The translations under genes were made by a program, and so were the position numbers. A model generated the notes under the pieces. That model saw nothing but the letters and a program-made list of their open reading frames with translations, made no database searches and was not told the DNA's origin. Below, piece by piece: positions 48,201 to 63,200 of a stretch of DNA of 64,000 nucleotides. The DNA lies in contig CANJZW010000007.1 in assembly GCA_947479475.1 (NCBI GenBank), positions 23,062 to 87,061 of the forward strand, given 5' to 3'. Source of the stretch: Chthoniobacteraceae bacterium. GTDB taxonomy: Bacteria; Verrucomicrobiota; Verrucomicrobiia; Chthoniobacterales; Chthoniobacteraceae. Positions within the stretch are counted from its first letter, which is position 1. Each line of letters begins with the position of its first letter.

Positions 48201-51200
48201 GTCTCGTCCACAGGCTTGAATGTCAGCGTTGCCAACAACGCGTATGTCTTGCTAGGGGGCAGCAACACCTTTACCGGCGGAGTGGCCCTGTACCAGGGCT
48301 CCCTGCTTCTGGATAATCCAAGCGTGCTTGCCGGCACCAGCAGTGCCCTCGGTGTGGGGACTAACACCTTCACCTTCGGCGGCGGCGAACTCCGTTCCAA
48401 CTACGCCATGACCGGCGCTAGCGCCCTGCTCAACCCGGTGACGCTCGGGGGTGATCCCGCGGTTGTTTCAGGCACGAGTAGCATCGAGTTTGCAGGCACC
48501 CTCACCGGCGGCGGCAAAATCCTTCAGAACGACCTCACCAATAGCTCCTTGATTGTCTCCGGCTCCTCGAACTTCGCCACCACCTCCTTTTTTCAAGGCG
48601 CTTCGAACACGCTTGTCAGTGGCACGATTTACGGTGCGGGCGGCCCGACATTCCAAGGCACAGGCACCCTTTCTCTGACGGGCGCCAACCTCTTCACCGG
48701 AGCCCTCACCCTCAACCGGGGGCTGGTTGTTTTGAGCGGAGTGTCCGGTGGAACCGTGAACAACGCCAGCGGCGTCAGCCTGTTTGCCGGCGGGACCCTG
48801 CGCCTGGACGACAGTGGCGGCGTCAATACAGCCGGCCGCCTGGGCTCGGGGACGCTCCTCACCCTCACCGGCGGCCTTTTGGAGCTCACCGCCAACAGCG
48901 GCACCATTTCGCTCGGCAGCATCACCGCCAACCAGACCCCTGCCTTGCTCAAGATGACTGGAGCAGGCAGCCTCGTTCTGGCAGGTGTTACACTCACCGC
49001 CAACCCAGGCTCCTCGCTGGATTTGAGCGCGGTCAGCGGTCTGGCTTCCACGAACAAAGTGCTTTCCACCGGCACGGCCAACTTGATGCTCAGCGTGCTG
49101 AACCGGGTCATCATCCCCGGCTCGCTGGCCACGTACGACCTCACCAACGGGTTCACGGCCTTCATGGGGTATTCTGCCAATTCGCTGAACCAGCTTTCCT
49201 CGACAGACTCCGGCAACATCACGTCCGGGACGGTTTTGAGCACCTCGCGCACGCTGAACGCCCTGAGGGTGTCGGGGACGCTCATTTCGGAGGGTGCCCC
49301 CGGAACGGTTCTGGCGCTGGCGGGAGGCGCTTTGCTGGCAGTCGGAGGCAGCAGCACTCTGAGCTTTACGCAACTGGCTTCACCCACGTTGCCCCTGTAC
49401 GTTAATGTGGCTCAGGGGTCGACCCTCAACCTGAACGCAGCGCTGACAGGCAATACCGGCCTGGTGAAGGTTCAGGCCGGCAATTTAAACCTGAACGCGC
49501 AGAATTTCGTGGGCAGTGAAACGGTGGTCGCCGCAGGAACGCTCACCCTAAACGCCGGACTCAACACCCTCCAGCCCGGCCAAACGCTCCGCCTTGGTCT
49601 CGGGGCAACTCTGGATCTTGCGGGCAATATCCAGTACGTCAACGCGTTTAGTTCGCCGGGGTTCCTGCCCGGCACTGGGGGAACCGTTCTCTCCAGTGGC
49701 GGCACAGGTTTGCTGGTCTCCTCAGGCGGCGGAACCTTTGCGGGACAACTCACCGGAAGCCTCGGGTTTGCCATGGTTGGCAACGCCGCGACGACGCTCG
49801 AAAGTGCCCAAACGTACACGGGGCGCACGATCCGCTCGGGAAATACGCTGAACTTGGAAAACGACGCGACATTGCTCAACACGTCCGAAATCGAACTCAA
49901 TACCGCCACCCTCTCGCTGAACAACCAAAACAGCCTTCAAACCCAAAACAACAACCGCGTCAGCGACACCGCTCCGATCATGCTGCGCACTGGTGCGATC
50001 ACCCTCAACGGCCGAGTCAAGGCCGCCGCCACCGAAACACTGGGCGCCGTCACGGCAGCGATTGGCGCCAACACCATTACAATTGCGACTGCGGCAAACG
50101 GCGGTACCACTCCCATGTACTGGTCCGCCGAAATGACGCTCGCCAGCCTCACGCGCGCTGCAGGAGCGACGGTGAACTTTGCAACTGCAAATCTCGGGCT
50201 GCTCGGGAACTACAGCCGCCTCTTTCTTTCCGAGGAGCCAACGCAGGTGGCACCCGGGCTCCTAGGGGCATGGGCCATCACCAATTCCACGGATTACGCG
50301 GCGTACAGCACCTTCAGTGGAGTTGGCACGGTGGGCCAGGGGGGATACATCGGCTACGACGGTCTCTTTGGCTCGGGCAGGATCACCAACCTAATTGCCA
50401 CCTCGGTAGGGGCCGCCGCAGGCACGACCACGCTTATCGCCGGTGGTACGATGACGGCCATGCTCCGTATCGGAGGGAATTACCAGAACGACATCGCCTT
50501 TAACAACGCCAGCGACGCGCTCAACCTAGAACTCGGCGGCTTGTTGCGCTCAAACGACGCTGCGGCCACGACCATCGGCACAGGTACCATCGCGGGCATT
50601 CTTACAGCCGGTGGGAACGCCATTTCCGGCGTGAAGGAGCTCGTGGTTTACAACAATCAAAACACCGTGACCATCAATGCGGTCCTGATGGATCTCAAAA
50701 GAGTCCAGGGGTCGGGGTCCGCCACTCTGGCGCTGCTTAAATCCGGAGCGGGCGCACTCACATTGACCGCGGCCAACGCCTACTCCGGCGGCACCACGGT
50801 TTCCCAGGGCTTGCTGACCTTGGGGGGGACTGCCGGAGTCGTTGTGATTCCTAAGGGCGGCCTGACGATCACGAACGCCACGGTTGCCATGGCCGCCAAC
50901 CAGGGCCAGATCGAAGCCTCTAATACGGTGACCCTCAACAACAACGCCATACTTACCCTCTTCGGAGACAACACCCTCAATAGCATTACGTTCAATAATT
51001 TTGGCAGCAGCAGCGCCCCTGCCCTCAACCTGGGCGGCACCCTGACCCTCGGCACCCTCTCCGCCATCACCGTCACTTCGCAGGATGCCGCACTTGTGCC
51101 GGTGATCCAGGCGGGCTCACTGGCACTGAAAGCGGGCACCAGTATTTTCTCAATCGGTGCCATTCAACTCAACGGCTCCACTTATACGCAGACGGCGGCT

Positions 51201-54200
51201 TCCCTTAATATCAGCGGCACAATCACCGGCACTGGGGTGTCCATCCTGAAAGCCGGTGCTGGCGTCCTGCAGCTAAGCAGCAGTGCAAGCACCTTTGGCG
51301 GCGGCGTGACGCTTGGCGCCGGCGGTCTTGCCTTTGGGACAAACACGAGCGTCACCACCACGAATTGGTTTTTACTCGGAACGGGTTTGAATACGGCGAC
51401 CCCAACCTTCACCGGCCCGCTTGGCACGGGCTCTCTCACCGTGGTTGCAGATACCCGCCTTTTGGCCGATGACGGGCAGGCCCGTTCCCTGGTGAACCCA
51501 GTGTTTTTTCAGAATAACAGCGTTGTTTTTGATAAACTCACCGGAGGGAACACTTCCAGCCTGACCCTGAGCGGTACGCTCACGTACGCCTCCGGCCCGC
51601 TAAATCTGAGCATCCCCCACCCAAACATGACCGCCATTCTGACGGGTCAAACTTCCATGGCTGGGGTTACGTCCATTACCAAAACAGGTCTGGGCAACTT
51701 GAGCATTAACCTGACAGGGATCGGTGCCAGCGCGCCGATCACCATCAGCGGCGGCACCAACCTCACCCTTTATACGGATGGCGATGGCACTGCAGCCACC
51801 AACAGTATTCCCCTGGGAGCGGTCACGTATTATTCCACGCTCGTGTCCGCAACGGCCACCGCCATCGCGCCCACGCTGACCATCGGCCGCTCAAGCCAGA
51901 CGCAACTTTTTAACCAGGCTCTCAATAAGACCGTGGCACCCGCCTCCTTTACGTCTCCGGGTCTCGCCTACGGGTTGAATCTTACCAATAACAATAACTA
52001 CGGGTTGCTACTGGCCGATAATATCATCCTCGCTACGGTGGGTGCGATTGCCGGGGGAACATTCACCGTCAGCATTGCCTCCGCCTCCGATATTGTCCAG
52101 GGCCTCACTTTGAGCGGTTCGCTTTCCGGTGGAGCCACTACGGCGGGCAGCGTGGCGCTTACCAAGGCGGGTCCCGGGGCATTGGTGCTTTCGGGCATGG
52201 GCAACACGTTTGGGGGAGCGAACACCATCGTCGATATCACGGGTGGGATTTTGCAGATCGGCACCCAGAACGCGCTCGGCCAGTCCGGGACAATCCGTCT
52301 CTCGACGAACAGCACCACGCAGGGCCTGCGCGCGACCGGCAGCTTTACGTTGGACAAGACGGTCTATCTCAACGCGGTCTCCTCGGGCATGGACGTGACG
52401 GTGGGCAACACCCTGAATTTAAGCCGCGCGTTTGGGTTGAGCGCCGGCACCAATGCCCTCCAGAAAAACGACAACGGCACCCTCCAGCTTTCCGCCGACA
52501 ATACGGGCTGGGACGGAGCTTTCACGATCAACGCCGGGGTCGGCCTAATCTCTAACGCCAACGCCCTGGGTTCGACGCTGGGTGCCACAACCGTCAATAA
52601 TACGGTCGGTACGGCCCTGCAACTAGGGGCCGTCTCGCTTGCAGAACCGATCACCATTAACAGCTCGGGCGTTAATTTTGCAGGCGCCATCGAGGCCTAC
52701 ACCGGCACTAACGTGTTGTCCGGCACCGTCACGCTTGCCAATAGCCCGACCATCGGGGCGGACGCGGGCGCGACGCTGACGCTGTCCGGCAGCCTGACGG
52801 GAGCGGTTGGACTGTCCTTTTCCGGTAGTGGGTCGCTCTTCCTCACCGGTACAATGAATTCCTTTGCATTGCCCAGCAGTCTCACCAAATGGGGCACCGG
52901 GTTGGCCAGCATTGCCGCGCCATACGCAAATTTTGTGGGCGGCTTGACCGTCAACGCTGGCACTTTCTCGCTGGTTGGAGCGGGAGTGCTGGGCGGCACG
53001 GGCGCTCTGAACGTCAACCCCGGCGCCACCGTGCTGCTCAACGATTCCGGCACCCTTGCCCTGACAAACCGCCTTGGCGGCCGCGTTCCCACACTCGTGA
53101 GTGGCACTTTGTCCTACATTGCCAGCGGCACTTCCGTTTCGAGTGAAACGCTAGGTGGCCTAACCACTTCCTTTGGCAACAATGTTGTGAACTTCGCAAA
53201 TGCGGGCGCCGTCGCGGGCACGCTTGGGTTTGCCTCATTGAATCTGGGCGGGGGCGGCTTGCTGACCTTCCAAAGCGGCACGCTGTTAAGCACGGCACAG
53301 TCCATCCGCTTCAGCTCGGCCCCAACCCTCACAGGCGGCCTCCTTGCAAGGGGCGTTGTGATCGACCCTAGCGGCACGAGTTTTGCCGGCACCCAGACCC
53401 TCTCCGGGGGCGTTGCGATCGTGCCCTTCGTCTATCCGGCGAGTGCCGGCAGCATCAACCTGAGCCTTGGGACGCTTTTGTCGGTGGCTGGCACCTCTGG
53501 AAGCACGGGGTTCAATGCACTCGACACCACCACCATCAATTACAACCTCAAGCTCACCGGCAACTCCACGGATCTGGCCAGCCCGGGTGTCCCCGGAAAA
53601 TTCCTCAATTCGCTTCTGCTCGCAGGGACGGGTGCTGCGGTTGGCTTAAATTTCGCGGCTGCGGGTGGTCTGGCGTTGAACGTTGTCTCAGGCAATATCC
53701 TGGTCACAGGCGGCACCGTAGCGACTCTGGGAAATGCGGCGCTCGCCCTCGCCGGAAATGCCCCGCTGATTACGACTGGCGCTGAAGCCGCGCTCTTGGT
53801 GGATGCAGGCTCCACGCTGAACCTGAACGCCGCGTTGGTATACAGTGGCAACGTTACAAAGGGTCTGGCCGGAACGCTGAACATCAACACACGGCAGTTC
53901 TTCAACACGAGTACAGGAAATTACTTCACCATTGCGGGAGGCACGGTGGTGCTGAATGGCGGCACAAACACGCTGTGGCAGGGTGTCCAGGGCGGCAATA
54001 ACGGCCAGTATCTGGATATCGCGCCCGGCGCCACCTTGGACCTGAATGGCAACAGCCAGCTGATCGGTCTGTTGCGCAGTCCGAACAACAGCGCAGGCCA
54101 GGGCGCGGGTGGCGTGATTACCTCGGCGACTCCAGCCACCTTGGTCTACGCGACGCAGAACGGGGACAACTGGGGGGGGAATATCTCCGGCCAGATCAGC

Positions 54201-57200
54201 TTTAACAAAACCGGCAGCCAGCCAATCAACTTCTATTCCCCCAACACGTACTCAGGCTCCACGCTGGTTAACTATGGCGGGCTGAACCTCACGGATTTCG
54301 CGACCCTTCCCAACACGTCCTCCATCGACCTCAACTACGCCACGCTCACCCTGACCAACGGCGGGCAGGCTTTCCTCAACAACCGCATCAACGATTCCGC
54401 ACCCATCACTTTGCGCGGGGGCAATCTGACAATCACGGGCCGCGACAACACGGCGGTAGTTGAAACGCTGGGAAATATCACCCTGGCTCAGGGGGAAAAC
54501 TTCTTTACTATCAGTAACGCGGGCAACGGCGTCCGCTCCCTGGAGATCCAGGCCGGGACACTCACTGTCCAAAATGACGCGACGATGTACAGCAACAGCG
54601 TTGGCGCTCTCGGCTCTTCCACCCGGTTGAAATTCATCAACGGTTCGGCGTTGCTGGTGAACGGGATCCTGCCTTTCGCCACGAATGCAGGCGAATTGCT
54701 TTCCTACGATACCCAGTTGGGGGTGGCCGCACTGAACACCGTCGGTTTCCGGGGATACGATGCAAGCGTCCTCCCCACCACGGGAGTTGCCACTCAGAAC
54801 ATCCGGCTCTCTAGTGGAAGCTTTGCGATCGCCGACGTGGGTATTCCCACCAGGGCGGGAACCTACACGCTTAACGCTATCGCTTTCAACGTCACAGCAA
54901 GCGGGCAGACGATCAGTTTCGCGGACAGTTTGGACACGCTGAACCTGACTTCCGGCGCTCTGGTCATCAATGGAAACGGCTTCACCCGTTCCCTGGGCGG
55001 CACCCTGGGCAACGGCCGCCTGACCGCAGGTGGAACGTTGTCTTCGGGAACTGCAAATTTCTACCTGACCTCCAACTTCAGCACGACAACCATCAACAGC
55101 GCCATCGTGGATAACGGCTACGGGGCTCAAACACGGCTCGTCTACACGCCGTTTAATAGTGCGGTCCTGCTTTTATCAAACGCGAACAGCTACACGGGCG
55201 GAACTGTTTTGAACGGCAACGCCGGGCAGACGGGCGCCATTCAACTTGGTCTTGCGAATCCCAATGGCAGCACCTTCGCGATTCCAGCGGGCGACCTGAT
55301 TCTTAACTATGCCACCGTCTCCGCCCTGGGCCCGAAGCAGATCGCTCCCACCGTGAGCCCCACCCTCAATGGCGGCGGGATCCTCAATCTCAACACTTAC
55401 GACACCACGCTTGCCGGGCTTACGTTTAACAATAACGGCGGCCCCGGTCCCGCCGTCAATCTGGGCGGCGGTCTGACCTCCGTCACGGGCGCACTCACCA
55501 GCGGCTCCTCCACGGCCACCTTGAGCTCCACCGCGGGTCTCGTCGCCGGTATGCCGTTTGATAACCCCAACCTTCCCGCCGGCACCACCATCACCAGCGT
55601 GGTGGACTCCACAACCGTCCTCCTTTCAGGCTCAGCCATGGCCTCGGTCACTGGCCAGACTTTCGCCCCCTATACCGGCACGATCGCCGTGGGCGACACG
55701 ACCATCGCCATGACCACGGTCGCCGGCTTGTCCGTCGGGATGCCCATTTCCTTGTCCGGCACCCTTCCCTCGGGGACGCTCACCTTTATCACCTCGATTG
55801 GGGCGGACGGGACTTCCGTTGGGATCTCCCAGCCCGCTGTTGCCAACCTAGCCAATCCCGCGGCCTTCACAACTTGGAGCACTTTCAAACTTAATGGCGA
55901 CATCACCGCCACCTCTTCCAACGCCTCAACCGTCTCCACGCTGGCCTCGCTCGGTTCGGTCGTCGAACTCAATGGAGCCAACCGCACTTTCGACATCGCG
56001 CCCGTCACGGTGAACGGCAACAGCACGATTGCCGGTGTCACACCCACGCTCAATGTCAGTGCTGCCATCACAGACCAGTGGTCGGGCTCCACCTTTAACG
56101 GGACAAGCGGTGGTTACGGCATCCTAAAAACCGGAAACGGCCTGCTCCAACTTTCTTCAACGGCCAGTACTTTTTCGGGGAGCGTGAGCGTTTCGGCCGG
56201 CGGGCTGGTGATCGGTGGCAGTAGCGTAGGCAATGCCGTGGGCGCGACGGTGACCTCGGGCCCTGTGGGAACCGGGCTGTTGGCGATGGGTGATGGCACG
56301 ACCCTTGTCACCACCGGGGTCTTCACGCTGGGTAATAATTACACTCTGGCAGGCACGCTTAATTTCAGGGGGCTCAACGCGCTGACCCTCAATGGAGCCG
56401 GGACGTTGTCTTACACTGGCTTGGGAACGATTAACGTCGAGGCGCCGCAGGGCATTCTGACTCTCGGCGGGATCCTTTCAGAGACCTCAACGCAAGCGGG
56501 CCTCACCAAGACGGGCCTCGGGACTTTGTCGTTGCTCAATTCCAATACCTTCACGGGTGGCATCCAGTTGAACGCGGGCACGCTTGTTTTGGGTGGCCTG
56601 ACGGACAGTCTGGTGGACCCGATCCCTCAGTATACGACCACGCCTAACAGCATCATCACGCTGAATTCAGGACTTCTGCAGCTCCTTAATAATGGGAGCG
56701 CGAGCAATTCGTTGATTTCTTATGAAAACACCAAAATCGTGTCGGGTTCGAGCGCCTCGGCCATCAACGTCCAAGTGGGGCCTTACAACGCGAACATTTC
56801 CAGCACGATCGAATTAGGCTCCCTCGTGATGACAGGGGGCCAAATTTTCAACGTTCTAAGCAGCGGGAGCTACGGACTCCAGATCGACAATTTAGCATCC
56901 GCCGGCACTTCCGCCGTGCAGTTCAACCCGGTCGCAGGAACCACGGTTTTGGTTTACAGTTATTCGGGCGTCAAACCGGTCAACGTAGGGCTTGGAAAAC
57001 TGCTTTTCCCGGATCTGGTCACCCTCGGGACTTCCTCAGCGCTCGCGAGCGCCATCGCCGGCACCGTTTATCTGGGCGGTAACAGCATGATCCCAACGGT
57101 CGTTAAAGCCAGCACCCAGTACCTCGCGAATGGCACTCTAGCGGGTGGCGGGTTCGCCGTCGGAGGGGTCAATGCTGCATTCGCCTCCACCTCTTCCGCC

Positions 57201-60200
57201 ATTAACACCGTCTCTCAGGCGGCTTCGGGTCTCGGGTTCTCTGGCCAGAAAGTGGCCTCCCAGCTTTCCGAGGGCGGCTTCCTCAATCGCCCGGCCACGA
57301 CCGCGACAAACTTCGGCAATTCCTTGAGCGTCTACACCGGCTTGTTGAACATCGTTAGGGGAGGCACCTACACCTTCACGGGAGCGGCCGACGACCAGAT
57401 CATCCTCTACATCGATGGAAACTCCGTGCTTTCCTCCAATGCGAACGGCGGGACGAATAACGGGTTGAGCGATACTCCCAATCGGAGCGTCAACCTCAGC
57501 GCCGGCCTGCATACCATCGCATACAAAGCGACGAATACCAGCGGCGCCACCACCGCCGGCGGTCAGCGCCTCCTTTATTCCGGCTCGGACACCGCCTCGG
57601 CGTCCGGCACTCCAGGCGCGTTTCAGGCGATCGCTGCCAGCAATCTCTACTACGCAAACGCCCTTCCAAGTGCCGCCAATAATTACAACCTCGCAGCCCT
57701 GACCAGCACGAACTACCGGCTTTCCGCCGGAAGCCTCGACACCATTGATACATTGGGTTCCATCTTTGGGGCGGTATCCACAGGAACTCTGACCCTCGAA
57801 AATAATTCCACGCTGAATGTGGTCAACGGCCTCGCCGGGTCTCTGGCCGGCGGGTGGATGGGTTTCGGCGGCTCCATCAGCATTGGCAACGGCGTCGTGC
57901 TCGATACCGGTTCCCAAGGCGCCTCCCAAGCGGCAAGCACGCTGATGCTGCTCGGCACCCTCACCTCAACCGGCACCGGAACAAGCGCCCTCACCAAGCG
58001 CGGGGATGGCATCCTCGTCTTGGGCGGTTCCAACCCAGGTTTCACCGGGGACCTGAATGTTTCCGGCGGCGTAGTGATGCTGGCGGGAAGCAGCGCCCTC
58101 TCCTCGGGCTCCACGACCATCGGCAGGGTGCAGACCGTGTCGACAGGCTCCGTAACGCTGACCTCCGGCAGTTCTCTGGTCACCCTTTCCGGTGCGGATA
58201 CGGTGACAAGCCTGGGGCTGATGGTGGGCGGTTCTATTTATGCGGGAACGGTTGGCTTTTTACCGGCCGGTCTGACCATCAGCAGTATCATCAACAATAC
58301 TTCTTTCACGGTTTCCGGCACGGCGACGGCAGGCACTCTGCGCGTGATCAACCTGACGGCCGCTGCGGCATACGCTACCCTCGATTTGAACGGGCAATCC
58401 GCCCTCTCTGGTAATGTGCTCCTTACGGGAACAGGAGCGTCAAACTTCGCCACCAACTCCACCGCCGCCTTGTGGAACAGCGCTTCCGTGCTGGGCAGTT
58501 ACGCAGGGGCCTTGACCCTCGGCACCCTCTCCAGCATTGGCGGCTTTGGCGACATCACTCTCAGCGGCGTGCTCGCAGGCTCGGTCAGTTCCGGCACGCT
58601 CCTCTATAAAGTGGCGCCCGATATTCTCACGCTCTCTGGTTCCAACACTATCTCGGGCAGCCTCTACGTGGGCTCCGGGGTTCTCCGCCTGGGATCCGCG
58701 CAGGCACTCGGAATCTCGCCGCTCACCACGATCGCCAGCGGGGCCGTTCTGGATCTCAATGGCCAGACCACCAACCAGCCGATCAATTTGAGCGGAGCGG
58801 GTTATACGGGCGCCGGAGTTGGAGTGCTCAACTCAGGCACCGCCAGTGCGCTGGGGGCGCTCATCAACACCTCCACCAGCAACGCCACCTTAGGCGGTTC
58901 GTTGATCTTGGCGGCGGCGTCCAGCATCGGCAGCAATTACGTCAATGGCCTCAGTGGCGTAACCCAAGGCGGCAGCCTGACGATCTCCGGCACCATCAGC
59001 GGCGCCTTCCTGCTCACCAAGGTGGGAGCAGGCACACTGGTCTTGAGCGGTACCAACTCTCAGAGCGGTCTCACCATCAACGAAGGACTCGTGATCGTGA
59101 ACGGCTCCGGCCAGACCGGCTCGGGCGGAAATACCACTCTCACCATGGGCACCGTCACTGGCTTGGCTATGGGCAACATCCTGCGTCTGCTTAATACCGG
59201 CACGGTCTCGGGATCCAGGATTGGCAGTGGCAGGACGCTGAGTCTGAATGCCGCCGGTTTTGAACTCATGGGTGGTACCGCTGCAATGTCTGAAAATATC
59301 GGAGGCGGAAACTTGACCTTCTCCAGCGGGTTCAACTTGGTGACGCTTCAAACCAACGGGGGATCTTTGCAGTTTGTGTCGACGGCGTCTCTGACCCGAG
59401 CCAACCAGGCCACCGGGCTTGTGCGCGGCGTGGTCACCACGGGCGGCACTTGGGCAGGGTTGACACTGACGACAGCCGCCGGGACCCTTGGTCAGACTGG
59501 CGCGAACGGCACCATCAACCGCGGCATCGTCCCCTGGCTGCTGGTGGGCGGTGGGACCTCCGGTACGAGTTTCGCGGTTTCTGAACCCAATGTGGCGTAC
59601 TTGGGAGTGCGGCCCATGAATCTGGCCACCGAAGGCACGCTCACCCTGACCGCAAACACCAACGTCTGGTTGACCAATAATTCGAGTCTCACCCCGGGTG
59701 CGCCCACCCCCACGCTAAGCAGCACCTTGGTCAACTCGCTGACCTTCGGCGGTTCTTCTGCCACGGGCGGAACCCTCACGCTGGACCTCAACAGGGTTCT
59801 CAACGTCGACAGCGGCGGCGTGCTCGCCACGCTGAGCAGCAGCATTAATGCAGGCACCAGCGGCGCAGGGGTCCTCAATGCTGGCTCCAACCGAGAGTTT
59901 ATTTTCCAAACCGCCGGCGACGCCACCACGCTGACCCTCAATCTGCCGCTTGGGGGCGCGCTGACTCCAACCACCGGCGGCTTCACCAAGGGCGGCGAAG
60001 GCACGCTGGTTCTCAATGGCGCCTACAACTCCTTCACCGGCACAACGGCCCTCAACCTTGGCACTCTCCAGTTCGGCGCCAACGCACCCTCCCTGAATCC
60101 CATCCTCTATAAATTTTCGACACCGCAACCCGCAGTGAATAACCCAGCCACAAGCACGAACGCGAACGACATTAACGTCAATCCGGGCGCCACGCTGGAT

Positions 60201-63200
60201 CTCAATGGTAAAACGATGCTGGCCGGCAATTTATTCGCCACTGCCCCGACGTCAACGCTTCCTGGGACTGGCGGAGTTCTTACAAACTCCAGCACTGGCA
60301 CGACTGTAGATTTTATCACCATGCTAAACGGCCAGCGTGATTTCGCCGGCCAGATCACGGGTAATCTTAACCTGTACAAGACCGCTTCCACCGGTCAGAG
60401 CCTCAACCTGCGTTCCATCAATACCTACACCGGTTCCACCACCGTAATGGGCGGCGCCCTCACCCTCCTCGACCAAGGCGCCCTCACCGCCACCTCCGGC
60501 ATCACCGTGCGCAACGCTGCGTTGGTGTGGGACGATTCAGGCATCCAGGCGCTCCCCAGCCGCATCGGCTCCGGCACGCTGCTCACCCTCGATGGCGGCG
60601 CGTTCGCCTACAACAGCCGCAGCGGGACCGATGGCGTCATCCGTATCGGACCGGTTTCCCTCGCAGGCGGCGCCAGCGTGATCCGGCAAAATGTGGGTAA
60701 TAGCGGCTTCGGCTCCAGTTTGGTGACACTCGCCAGCCTCACCCGTTCCACCGGAGCCACCCTCAATTTCCTCGCGGCAAACGGTTCCCCCGGAGACAAC
60801 CCCAACTTCACCATTACGGCGCCTGCAGACCGCACCCTGACCGGCGGCATCCTCGGCGGCTGGGCCACGGCGACGGGAATCAGCGATGGTTATGTGACTG
60901 GCCAGACGGGAAGCCAATACGAGTTTGCCACCTACGATCCCGCCACGGGGATTCGCATGCTCACCACGCCGATGTTGGTCACCTCCTTCGCTGGGCTGGC
61001 AAAAAGCACAGTGGGCCGCAACCTGGCCATTGGCGGAACCGACACCGTGCTCACCGGCGGCACCAGCATCAACTCGCTGACCATGACAAAAAACGCAAAC
61101 ATGGCAGTGAATTTTGCCTCCGCCAGCGATGTTCTGACGATCACCACCGGCGGGATTCTGGGGGGCAATCTGAATGTAAGCAAAACCATCGGAGCCCAGC
61201 TCCTCACCGGTTCCATCACTTCGGGAACCGATGAACTGTTTGTTCACAACGCCAGCAACACGATGACCCTTAACTCCCGGATCATCAACAACCCTTCCGG
61301 CGGCGCCGGCGGAACGCTCTCGTTGGTGCTGGATTCCATGGGGGTGCAGGGTGGCGCCATCACCCTCGCCGGCGGGGGGATCGCCGTGGGTGGCACCATT
61401 TCCAGCGTGATGACCTCGGGCAGCTTCCTGACTGTGAATCTCGCCAACTCAGCCGCTTACTACAATCTCAAGCCGGGTATGTCCATTTCCGGGCCTCTGA
61501 TTCCCTCCGGCGCCACCGTTCGCTCCGTCTCGGGCTCGACGCTAACGCTTTCCCTGAGCGCCACCACCGCCGGCACCTACTCCATTGCGGGCGGCTCCCT
61601 CACCAGCGGCTCCGCCATCTTGACCGTCCCCTCCACCGCAGGCCTTGCGCCCGGGATGTTGCTCGCAGGAACGTCCTTTGTTAGTGGCAACATCTCCTCC
61701 ATTCTGAGCGCCACTCAGATCCTGATGTCTGCCGCTGCCACGGGCACCGCCACGGTCCCCAGTCTCTACGGCTACATCCCTCTTTCCCTTCTGATAGGCC
61801 CTGGCAACACCTTCTCCGGGACCACCTACGTCAACGGGATTACCACCACCCTCAACGCCCCCCTCAACGCCATCCCCGGCGACCTCAGCGTCACCAGCGG
61901 CAACAATGTAGGCACGGATACGATGAGCAACGTGACGGTCTCGAACTACCGCTCCAACCAGATTGCGGATACCGCCCAGGTCAAGCTCCGGGGCGGCGGT
62001 CTCTGGAATTTGAACGGGTTCAACGAAACGATTAACAACCTCGTCTTTGAAGCGCAGGGCGGCGGCGCTGGATCCGGACCCTACCTCCAAACAGGGGCCG
62101 GCATCCTGACTCTTTCTTCGGGCTCCATCACCGCTACCAAGCTGGATGACCCCCGCTCAATTCCAGTCCTGCTGGGCAACTTGATGTGGAACGGGAGCGC
62201 CCTGAATATTCAGGTCGATCCGGTGCGCGATACCACGGTGCTTGGCAGCAATGGCCAGATCGGTCTTGCGCTCAACGCGACGATTCTTTCCTCCGGCAGC
62301 ATTAATAAAATAGGCGCCGGAGTCCTTTCCCTCGGTGGTGTGAGTTATCTGGCGAATACCTTTAATATCAACGCCGGCGAAGTGGTCTTGGGACAGCCCT
62401 CCAACTACGGCCTCTCCACGTTGAACCTCGCCGCCGGCACCACCCTCGATATGCGCGGCCTGACCAATCTGCTGATCGGTTCGGTGGTGGGCTCCGGCAC
62501 GATCAAAAACTTCAGCACGAGTTCCACGGGCACTATGGTGACCGGCGGTGACAACACCAGCGGCATCTTCTCGGGAACTTTCTCCAGCGACTTCAGCAGC
62601 GGTTTGCTCAATGTGAAGAAGGTGGGTTCCGGCAACTGGAGCCTCACCGGCAATAGCACCGCTTCGCTCCTTTCAACACTGACCCTCGCGGGCGGAAGCG
62701 TGAGCCTCTCAGGCGCGGGCAGCCTCGCCTTTGCCACTTATAACCTGCAACGCGGCACCCTGTTGCTGGACAACACCACGCAGGCCGCCAACAACCGCCT
62801 CGGCGGCCCGACGCTGATGGGTGCCAACAACACCACGCTGACTCCCCAGGGCGGGGAACTATGGCTGACGGGCAATGCCTCCACCCCCGTGAGCGAAACC
62901 ATCGCGACCCTCACCCCCGGTGATGGCGGCGGTGTGGTCACCCTGAGAACAAACGCCGGCTCCCTGAACTTTGCGGCGACCACGCTGAGCGCGCAAAGTT
63001 CGACCAGCAGCCTGCTGCTACGCGGGGACAATCTGGGTCTCTATCCTCTGTCCACAGGCACGGCTTCCGTTAATGTCACCACACCCAATCTGGTAGGCGG
63101 CGGCGGCTCCTGGGGCACCAGTCCCCTCACCATGAGCATCCGGGCCGACATCTTGGGCGATACCTCCGCCACGGGGACAGGCACCGGGTTCCTCACCTCT

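Noticed and set aside
48468..49373. Minus-strand frame of 301 codons inside the giant gene (similar ones at 54252-55130, 43925-44686 and elsewhere)
   Set aside because: Composition is Gly/Arg/Ala- or Val/Pro-rich low complexity that mirrors the sense repeats. Most of these antisense frames share one phase relative to the sense frame, which is the behaviour of shadows of a repetitive GC-rich gene.
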